A stretch of DNA of 5,567 bases. It comes from Bdellovibrionales bacterium. Lineage in GTDB: Bacteria > Bdellovibrionota > UBA1018 > CAIPTA01. Position 1 is the stretch's first letter. Every line of letters begins with the position of its first letter. The position numbers were made by a program, and so were the translations under genes. The stretch spans positions 1 through 5,567 of the forward strand of contig JAKFYM010000261.1 in NCBI GenBank assembly GCA_021730855.1, given 5' to 3'. Shown here piece by piece: positions 1 through 4,941 of this stretch. The notes below the pieces were generated by a model. That model was not told the DNA's origin. It saw only the letters and a program-made list of their open reading frames with translations, and did no database searches.

Positions 1-206
1 ATACCGTAGTCTCCCACCGCAGTGGCGAGACGGAAGATACCTTCCTCGCCGAGCTAGCCGTGGCCACCGATTCCGGACTCGTGAAAACAGGTTCGGCCTC
101 GCGGGGCGAGCGGATGGCAAAATACAACCAACTCCTGCGCATCGAAGAGGAGCTTGGCGAAAAAGCGCGGTTCAATGGACTGCAATCCCTGGGGATGAAG
201 TTTTGA
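1..206 (+). CDS. eno: Enolase, C-terminal end (5' part outside window)
   Basis: Enolase (phosphopyruvate hydratase) interconverts 2-phosphoglycerate and phosphoenolpyruvate in cytoplasmic glycolysis. Only the last 67 residues are present, read from base 3 to the TGA at 204-206. They carry the family's C-terminal signature: SHRSGETED at visible residues 4-12, whose His-Arg-Ser is the active-site/phosphate-binding segment, then a VKTG at 27-30 whose lysine matches the conserved active-site lysine of enolases. The typical tail AKYNQLLRIEEELGEKA follows. The reading frame is intact and ends at the normal place for the family. The stop overlaps the TTG start of the next gene by 4 nt, and enolase followed by ftsB is a familiar gram-negative gene order. 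Identification is close to certain; the start and promoter cannot be assessed. Confidence 0.96.
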   Translation, partial: TVVSHRSGETEDTFLAELAVATDSGLVKTGSASRGERMAKYNQLLRIEEELGEKARFNGLQSLGMKF

Positions 207-472
207 AACTGGGCTATATTTTTCTTGGCGCCTTCCTGATTTCCTTGGGCATCGTGGTGCTCGGAGAGGCGGGCTTGCTTTCGGCCTACCGCTCGAGCCA
301 AGAAAACGCGCGCCTCCAGAGCCGAATTGATGACTTACAAAGCGAGAACGCCAAACTCCTGCACGATATCGAAGCCGTGCAGAAGAGCCCGCGCCGCCTG
401 GAACACACTATCCGCACCCGCTTGTCGTTGGTTGGGCCCGATGAGCTTGTTTTTGAGTTCCAAGACTTATGA
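203..472 (+). CDS. ftsB: FtsB/DivIC-family cell-division protein (septum formation initiator)
   Basis: This is a small bitopic inner-membrane protein of 89 residues. In the known family it joins FtsL and FtsQ in the divisome and helps activate septal peptidoglycan synthesis. The layout matches: a short cytoplasmic N-terminus, one membrane segment at about residues 4-21, a coiled coil with heptad-like spacing at about 30-62 (SSQENARLQSRIDDLQSENA), and the characteristic periplasmic tail RTRLSLVGPDELVFEF at about 71-86. Length is normal for the family. The start is taken as TTG at 203, because the membrane segment begins a few residues later and no in-frame ATG or GTG upstream of the membrane segment is evident. 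TTG overlaps the eno stop (TTGA), and only a weak G-rich site (GGGGA, 191-195) precedes it, so translation is probably coupled to eno. The stop overlaps the rmlB start as ATGA. FtsB and DivIC cannot be separated by sequence alone, but the position after eno favours FtsB. Confidence 0.9.
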   Translation: MKLGYIFLGAFLISLGIVVLGEAGLLSAYRSSQENARLQSRIDDLQSENAKLLHDIEAVQKSPRRLEHTIRTRLSLVGPDELVFEFQDL

Positions 473-1473
473 AAACCATTCTTGTTGCCGGGGCCGCAGG
501 ATTTATCGGATGCAATTTCGTGCGGCTCGCCCTCGAGCGCGGCTACCGCGTGCTCGCCCTCGATGCCCTCACCTATGCCGGCCATCGCGAGAACCTTGAA
601 GGCCTGAGCGAAAATTTTGAGCTCGTGGTGGGCGACATCCGCGATGCGGCCCTCGTGAAAAACCTCCTCACTCAGCACCGCCCCTCGGCCCTGCTCAATT
701 TTGCGGCGGAGACGCATGTGGACCGCTCGATCGCGGGCCCCCTGGTGTTCGTGGAGACCAATGTGCTCGGCACCGCAAACCTGCTCGTGCAGAGCCTCGA
801 ATATTGGCAAAGCCAAAAAGACTTTCGCTACTTGCAGGTGTCTACCGATGAGGTCTATGGCTCGCTCGGGGAGACGGGAAAATTCCGCGAGAACACTCCC
901 GTGGACCCGCGCTCCCCCTACTCCGCCTCCAAGACCGCCGCCGACCACCTCGTGCAGGCCTGGAACCACACCTATGGCCTGCCCACGGTGATCACCCGCT
1001 GCTCCAACAACTACGGCCCCTACCAATATCCCGAAAAACTCATCCCCCATATGATCAGCTGCGCCCTCGCAGGCCAGCCGCTGCCCGTCTATGGCGACGG
1101 GAAAAACATTCGCGACTGGATCCATGTGGCCGACCACTGCGCCGGCATCCTGCTCGCCCTGGAAAAGGGAAAAACAGGATCTGTGTATTGCCTGGGCGGC
1201 AATTCCGAGCGCCGCAACATCGACCTCGTGCGCACCCTCTGCGCCGAGCTCGATCGGCTCCAGCCCAAAACCCAAGGCTCCTACGCCGACCAAATCACCT
1301 TCGTCAAAGACCGCCCCGGCCACGACCAGCGCTATGCTATCGATGATTCGCTGGCGCGCAAAGAGCTGGGCTTCCTACCCGGCCATGAATTCTCCTCCGG
1401 CCTAAATGCCACGATCCGCTGGTACCTCGAGAACCAGCAGTGGCAAGCCCAAGTACAGAAAGGCAAACGATGA
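469..1473 (+). CDS. rmlB: dTDP-glucose 4,6-dehydratase
   Basis: RmlB (also rfbB/rffG) is an NAD-dependent extended short-chain dehydrogenase that converts dTDP-glucose to dTDP-4-keto-6-deoxy-D-glucose, step two of dTDP-rhamnose synthesis, in the cytoplasm. The 334-residue product carries the Rossmann dinucleotide motif GAAGFIG at 8-14, NFAAETHVDRSI at about 77-88, the catalytic Thr-Asp-Glu in STDEVYG (T126, D127, E128), and YxxxK (Y151, K155). It also has the substrate-binding CSNNYGPYQYPEKLIP at 178-193 and DRPGHDQRYAID at 281-292. All expected catalytic residues are present and the length is at the short end of normal. The ATG at 469 is chosen because the Rossmann strand starts at once and it forms ATGA with the ftsB stop. 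No convincing Shine-Dalgarno site precedes it, so translational coupling is likely. It could be confused with other nucleotide-sugar dehydratases, but the TDE triad and the adjacent rmlA and rmlC make RmlB very likely. Confidence 0.96.
   Translation: MKTILVAGAAGFIGCNFVRLALERGYRVLALDALTYAGHRENLEGLSENFELVVGDIRDAALVKNLLTQHRPSALLNFAAETHVDRSIAGPLVFVETNVLGTANLLVQSLEYWQSQKDFRYLQVSTDEVYGSLGETGKFRENTPVDPRSPYSASKTAADHLVQAWNHTYGLPTVITRCSNNYGPYQYPEKLIPHMISCALAGQPLPVYGDGKNIRDWIHVADHCAGILLALEKGKTGSVYCLGGNSERRNIDLVRTLCAELDRLQPKTQGSYADQITFVKDRPGHDQRYAIDDSLARKELGFLPGHEFSSGLNATIRWYLENQQWQAQVQKGKR
1457..1463 (+). promoter_or_regulatory. Ribosome binding site of rmlA
   Basis: AGAAAGG sits inside the 3' end of rmlB, 6 nt before the ATG at 1470. 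It supports that ATG over the upstream GTG at 1440, together with the family N-terminus and the ATGA overlap. Confidence 0.65.
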
Positions 1474-2351
1474 AAGGCATCCTCCTGGCCGGCGGCAGCG
1501 GCACCCGCCTCTACCCCGTGACGAGCACCATCAGCAAACAGCTCCTGCCCATCTACAATAAACCCACGATCTACTATCCCCTCTCGGTGCTGATGCTGGC
1601 CGGCATCCGCGAGATCCTTGTGATCTCCACGCCCCGGGATCTTCCGCACCTGCGGCAACTTCTCGGCACGGGTGAGGGCCTCGGCCTGCAATTTTCCTAC
1701 CTGGAGCAGCCGCGCCCCGAAGGCATCGCGCAAGCCTTTGTGCTGGGGGAGAGTTTTCTCGGAGGGGATTCGGCCTGCCTCATCTTAGGCGACAATATCT
1801 TTTACGGCATGGAGCTCGGCCAGCTCGTGCAAAAAAGCGCGAGCCTCACAAGCGGAGCCGAGGTCTATGCCTATCATGTGCAGGATCCCGAGCGGTACGG
1901 AGTGGTGGAATTCGGGGCCGACGGCAAGGCCCTCAGCATCGAGGAAAAACCAAAAAATCCGCGTTCGCCCTGGGCGGTGACGGGCCTCTACTTCTACGAC
2001 AACCAGGTGGCAAAGATCGCCAAGGGCCTGAAACCCTCGGCGCGGGGCGAGCTCGAGATCACCGACATAAACAAAGTTTATTTATCCAAAGGCCAACTCA
2101 CGGTGCGCACCTTCGGCCGGGGTGTGGCCTGGCTGGATACCGGCACCTTCGATTCGCTCCTCACCTCCTCGCAATTCGTACAAACCATCGAGCAGCGCAC
2201 CGGCCTCATGGTGGGCTGCCCCGAGGAGATCGCCTACGAAAAGGGATTTATCGATGCCGCCGGCTTGCGGGCGGCGGCAGAAAAATACTCCAAGAGCGAA
2301 TATGGAAAATACTTATTGCAGCTCGTGGAAGATAGGAGCGGCAGGCGATGA
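1470..2351 (+). CDS. rmlA: Glucose-1-phosphate thymidylyltransferase
   Basis: RmlA (also rfbA/rffH) makes dTDP-glucose and pyrophosphate from glucose-1-phosphate and dTTP, the entry step of the pathway, and is usually feedback-inhibited by dTDP-rhamnose. The 293-residue product has the nucleotidyltransferase signature GGSGTRLYPVT at 8-18, SKQLLPIYNKP at 22-32, QPRPEGIAQAF at 80-90, and the metal/nucleotide motif GDNIF with D108. IEEKPKNP at 157-164, EITDIN at 196-201 and WLDTGT with the second metal-binding aspartate D223 follow. Length matches the family. A GTG at 1440 would add ten residues, but the ATG at 1470 begins exactly at the conserved MKGILLAGG and forms ATGA with the rmlB stop, so it is preferred. 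AGAAAGG (1457-1463) lies 6 nt upstream. IYNKP has Asn where Asp is common; this is probably neutral. Codon usage looks like its neighbours except for a short AT-rich patch near 2065-2085. Confidence 0.97.
   Translation: MKGILLAGGSGTRLYPVTSTISKQLLPIYNKPTIYYPLSVLMLAGIREILVISTPRDLPHLRQLLGTGEGLGLQFSYLEQPRPEGIAQAFVLGESFLGGDSACLILGDNIFYGMELGQLVQKSASLTSGAEVYAYHVQDPERYGVVEFGADGKALSIEEKPKNPRSPWAVTGLYFYDNQVAKIAKGLKPSARGELEITDINKVYLSKGQLTVRTFGRGVAWLDTGTFDSLLTSSQFVQTIEQRTGLMVGCPEEIAYEKGFIDAAGLRAAAEKYSKSEYGKYLLQLVEDRSGRR
2067..2081. repeat. Small AT-rich perfect inverted repeat inside rmlA
   Basis: ATAAAC AAA GTTTAT is a 6-bp perfect inverted repeat with a 3-nt centre. It lies in a local AT-rich patch of an otherwise GC-rich gene and encodes part of the family motif around DINKVYL. 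The codons GTT, TAT and TTA used here are uncommon in the neighbouring genes. It has the look of an operator-like half-site pair, but no function is shown and the protein motif partly forces the AT content. Confidence 0.35.
2334..2338 (+). promoter_or_regulatory. Ribosome binding site of rmlC
   Basis: AGGAG lies within the last codons of rmlA, 9 nt before the ATG at 2348. It gives rmlC its own initiation signal despite the 4-nt overlap with rmlA. Confidence 0.7.
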
Positions 2352-2899
2352 AGGCTTCTACAGTGTCCCTCGCAGGGCTGCTCTTGATTGAGATGAAGAT
2401 CTTCCGCGATGAGCGCGGATTTTTTGTGGAACGCTATCACGAAGACAAAATGCGCGCCCTCGGGATCCGCGAAGATTTCCTGCAGGACAACCAATCGCGC
2501 TCGGCCCCCCGCGTCCTCCGCGGCATGCACTTCCAGACCGATCCGCCCCAAGGAAAACTCGTGGCCGTGGCCCGCGGCCGGATCTGGGATGTGGTGGTGG
2601 ACATACGCAAGGACTCCCCCACTTTCGGCAAACACTACGGAGTGGAGCTGAGCGACAGCAATGGGCTCGCGCTATGGGTGCCCTTTGGTTTTGCCCATGG
2701 CTTCTGCGTGTTGGGCGAAGAAGAGGCCGATGTCTTTTACAAGGTGACCGGCCTCTACAATGCCAAGACAGAGGGCGGGATGCGCTGGAATGATCCTGAG
2801 CTTGGCATTGCCTGGCCGGTGAAGGATCCCATCGTTTCGGCTCGGGATGCTGTGCTGCCAGGCTTCCGTGAGACCAAGCCGCTATCTTCCGAGCCGTAG
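2348..2899 (+). CDS. rmlC: dTDP-4-dehydrorhamnose 3,5-epimerase
   Basis: RmlC (also rfbC) is a cupin-fold epimerase, normally a dimer, that inverts C3 and C5 of dTDP-4-keto-6-deoxyglucose to give dTDP-4-keto-L-rhamnose. The 183-residue protein has the usual length and motifs: RDERGFFVERY at 20-30, LRGMHFQ at 57-63 with the catalytic-type His61, PQGKLV at 67-72, DVVVDIRKDSPTFG at 81-94, VPFGFAHGF at 111-119, Tyr131 in the catalytic tyrosine region, and SARDAVLPGF at 164-173. Retention of both His and Tyr supports a true 3,5-epimerase. The ATG at 2348 forms ATGA with the rmlA stop, and AGGAG at 2334-2338 lies 9 nt upstream. The 3' end overlaps the convergent glycosyltransferase gene by 18 nt. 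No rmlD follows, so the pathway as seen here stops at the keto-sugar. Confidence 0.97.
   Translation: MKASTVSLAGLLLIEMKIFRDERGFFVERYHEDKMRALGIREDFLQDNQSRSAPRVLRGMHFQTDPPQGKLVAVARGRIWDVVVDIRKDSPTFGKHYGVELSDSNGLALWVPFGFAHGFCVLGEEEADVFYKVTGLYNAKTEGGMRWNDPELGIAWPVKDPIVSARDAVLPGFRETKPLSSEP
2838..2896. repeat. Nested inverted repeat at the convergent rmlC/GT2 junction
   Basis: CGGCTCGG at 2838-2845 is the exact reverse complement of CCGAGCCG at 2889-2896. A G-U and an A-U pair could extend the stem inward to 10 bp. The loop holds a second stem, GGCTT at 2861-2865 with AAGCC at 2876-2880. The structure lies in the last codons of rmlC and reaches into the 18-nt antisense overlap with the GT2 gene. 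Neither strand has a T-run after the stem, so it is not a canonical intrinsic terminator. It may affect convergent transcription or RNA 3' ends, or may be chance in GC-rich coding DNA. Confidence 0.4.
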
Positions 2900-3880
2900 G
2901 CAAAGCGCCCGCGCGGCGGCGGAGAAGAAAGCATTCAAAACCCTAGCGCCTTTTTCCTGGGGATTGGCATAGGTGCGCGAAAGCAGGGGGAGAATCTCCC
3001 GATCGGGCCGGCGGCGGGTTTCCTGGATGCGCGCGCGCTTGGCGAGCACTGGGAGCGGATGCGTGGCCAGCCACCACCAGGCATGTGCCTTGGCGCGGCG
3101 ATTGGAACCAGCAAGAAATTTCAAGGCGGCGTCGAGAAAGAGCAGCGGCATCAGCCGCAGGATGGTGCTCCAGGAGAAAAACAAAAAATAATTCAGCCAG
3201 CGGTTGCGCTCAGTATAGTAAGCCGTGCGGTAGGCGATGCGGCGGGTGCTGCCCCCATCGAAGGTAACGGCCCGGGATTTCTCGGCCAAGCGCACCTCTT
3301 GCCCGCCCAGCCAGGCCCGCCAGCCGAGATAGACATCCTCCTGGTAGATGAAATAGTCCTCGTCATAGGGCAGGCCAAAGACCTCTTTGGAAAAAAGAAA
3401 GCAGCTGCCATCCGGATGAAACGGCCGGTAAAGGCCCTCGCTGGAAGCGCGCACCACACGGCCATAGGCATTGCTGCGCGCGCCGAGAGGGTTGGGGAAA
3501 TCGGGGCGGTCCACGAGCCCGGTCACAATCGCCTCCTTGCCCTCGAGGCGGGCGCGCTGGTATTCGGCCAGGAGCTCGGCCAGCCAAGTGGGCGCGGGAA
3601 TATTGTCGTTGTTCGTGACGGCCACGAGCGGATAGGAGGCCGCGCGCACTCCGGCGTTCACGGCCCCGGCATAACCAAGCTGGCGCGCGAAGGAAAGGTA
3701 CACAAGGCCGGGGAATTTCGGTTTCCAGGCCGCCACCACTTCTTCTGTTTCGCGATTGACCACGCCATTGTCCACGATCAGCACTTCGTACTCCACGCCC
3801 TCTTGGCGCACGAGCGCCTCGAGGATACGCGCCACAAAGCCCGCCGCATTCCAAGTGGGCACCACCACGGAGACCTTCAT
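2882..3880 (-). CDS. GT2-family glycosyltransferase, possible rhamnosyltransferase
   Basis: This is a GT-A-fold family 2 glycosyltransferase that would move a sugar from a nucleotide donor to a growing glycan on the cytoplasmic side of the membrane. The 332-residue protein begins with VSVVVPTWNA (3-12) and has VDNG at 36-39, ARQLGYAGAVNAG at about 65-77, and the NNDN segment with D92 followed by W99-L100, typical of WbbL/RfbF-like GT2 enzymes. The probable catalytic-base motif is YQEDVYLGWR (E181, D182), and YYTERNR lies at 221-227. A hydrophobic stretch at about 231-251 and a basic C-terminus suggest membrane association. The usual His of the HxxGxS-type motif appears to be Phe207 (TFDGGS). 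The ATG at 3880 has a strong Shine-Dalgarno site and forms ATGA with the stop of the upstream GT4 gene. Rhamnosyl specificity is inferred only from motif resemblance and the adjacent rml genes. Donor and acceptor are not determined. Confidence 0.93.
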   Translation of the reverse strand: MKVSVVVPTWNAAGFVARILEALVRQEGVEYEVLIVDNGVVNRETEEVVAAWKPKFPGLVYLSFARQLGYAGAVNAGVRAASYPLVAVTNNDNIPAPTWLAELLAEYQRARLEGKEAIVTGLVDRPDFPNPLGARSNAYGRVVRASSEGLYRPFHPDGSCFLFSKEVFGLPYDEDYFIYQEDVYLGWRAWLGGQEVRLAEKSRAVTFDGGSTRRIAYRTAYYTERNRWLNYFLFFSWSTILRLMPLLFLDAALKFLAGSNRRAKAHAWWWLATHPLPVLAKRARIQETRRRPDREILPLLSRTYANPQEKGARVLNAFFSAAARALCLRLGR

Positions 3881-4941
3881 CGGCCCTCCTTTCCGAGAGC
3901 CGCGTAGTGAGAGAGCAAATCTCGCGTGAGCTTCTTTACATCATATTGCGCTTCGGCCTGCGCGCGCGCCGCTCTTGCGAAACGAGCCCAAGCTTCGGGG
4001 TTCTGCATCTCGCGAAGGGCAGCCACGATTTCTTCCGTGCTATCAGCCAGTAGTCCGCCCCCGGAGCCGATCATTTCCGGAATGCCTCCCACGCGGGTGC
4101 CGATCACGGGCACGCCCGAGAGCCCCGCCTCCACGATCACCGTGGGCAAGGGATCCTGGCGGCTCAGCACGAGGAGCAGATCGATTTCTTGGAGGAGCTT
4201 TGGGATGTCCTCGCGGCGGCCAAGGAATTCCACGCCCACGGCCTCGAGCGCGCGCTGGGTGCTGCGGGCAAATTCCGGCTCCGAGAGCCCCGCTCCGATC
4301 ACCGTGAAACGCACCTCCGGTAAGGCCTCGGCTATCGGCAGCAAGCGGTCCACGCCCTTGCGCTCCGAGATCTCGCCGATCATCGCTACCCGCAGAGTGC
4401 CCGCCTGGCGCGGGCGACGCGGCTTCCAATCCTCGAGCGCAAAGCCATTGTGCAGGACAAAGATTTTTTCTTCCGGCACCCCCGACTGGCGAAGCGCCTC
4501 CTTCCCCGCCTGCGAGGGCGTGAGGATCCTGGTCGCACGCGCGGCTAAGGCACGCACCCAAAGGTCGTTGGCGAGGGAGGCGGGCAGGATATCGTGGTGG
4601 TGCCAGAGCACGGGCACCGGCAGGGCCGCGGCATACACCATCGCCTTCAAGCTCGTGGCGTGCACCAGAGAGATTTTGCCTTCGAGGATTTTTTTTAACG
4701 CCCGATGCGAGCGCCAAAGGGCCGGAACTAGCGTGCGCAGGGTGCGCAGTTCCCGGCGAAATTGCACGGCCGGAATCTCATGGCAGTCGGCCCAGGCCTT
4801 GGCGCGCTCCAGATAGGGCCCCGCGGGCGCCGCAAAATGCGCCCTCGCGCCTTGCGCCTCCAGCTCGCGCAGAAAAGCCAAGGTGCAAATTTCTCCGCCA
4901 TACAAAAAGCTAGATTGGTGGGAGAGAAAGAGCGGCTTCAT
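3877..4941 (-). CDS. GT4-family (GT-B fold) glycosyltransferase
   Basis: This is a family 4 type retaining glycosyltransferase of 354 residues, probably acting on a polysaccharide precursor at the cytoplasmic face of the inner membrane. The N-terminal domain starts MKPLFLSHQSSFLYGGEI with the donor-loop-like GGE at 15-17, and WHHHDILP lies at 113-120. The C-terminal domain has the nucleotide-binding GEISERKGVDRLL at 189-201 (K195), VIGAG at 214-218, LVLSRQDPLPTVIVEAGLSG ending at about 276, and GTRVGGIPEMI. The EX7E motif is present with Asp first (D263, then E271), a seen variant among GT4 enzymes. A GTG at 4983 would add 14 residues, but the ATG at 4941 begins directly at the first beta strand, forms ATGA with the upstream stop, and has AAAGG 6 nt upstream, so it is preferred. 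An A8 run lies at 4689-4696. Donor and acceptor cannot be told from the sequence. Confidence 0.93.
   Translation of the reverse strand: MKPLFLSHQSSFLYGGEICTLAFLRELEAQGARAHFAAPAGPYLERAKAWADCHEIPAVQFRRELRTLRTLVPALWRSHRALKKILEGKISLVHATSLKAMVYAAALPVPVLWHHHDILPASLANDLWVRALAARATRILTPSQAGKEALRQSGVPEEKIFVLHNGFALEDWKPRRPRQAGTLRVAMIGEISERKGVDRLLPIAEALPEVRFTVIGAGLSEPEFARSTQRALEAVGVEFLGRREDIPKLLQEIDLLLVLSRQDPLPTVIVEAGLSGVPVIGTRVGGIPEMIGSGGGLLADSTEEIVAALREMQNPEAWARFARAARAQAEAQYDVKKLTRDLLSHYAALGKEGR
3885..3892 (-). promoter_or_regulatory. Strong ribosome binding site of the GT2 gene
   Basis: On the - strand the sequence AAAGGAGG precedes the ATG at 3880 with 4 nt between, inside the last codons of the GT4 gene. 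It is the best Shine-Dalgarno match in the window and fixes the GT2 start. It suggests efficient initiation in addition to coupling through the ATGA overlap. Confidence 0.8.

Noticed and set aside
286..1323. A 345-codon open frame on the - strand antisense to rmlB and part of ftsB
   Set aside because: It lies opposite two well-recognised genes, its protein shows no family motif, and it is what codon bias produces on the complementary strand of GC-rich genes.
1440..1469. GTG at 1440 as an earlier start for rmlA
   Set aside because: It would add ten residues absent from the family. The ATG at 1470 has a well-placed ribosome binding site, the conserved N-terminus and the ATGA overlap.
2900..2955. 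Possible intrinsic terminator just after rmlC (CGCC followed by TTTTT at 2947-2955)
   Set aside because: No matching upstream arm forms a stable stem directly before the T-run, and the region codes for the GT2 C-terminus.
3059..3907. A 282-codon open frame on the + strand opposite the GT2 gene
   Set aside because: The - strand product has clear GT2 motifs and a strong ribosome binding site. The antisense product is low-complexity and unrecognisable.
3926..4816. A 296-codon open frame on the + strand opposite the GT4 gene
   Set aside because: It is rich in Arg, Ser and Ala, as expected of an antisense shadow, and the GT4 frame has family motifs throughout.
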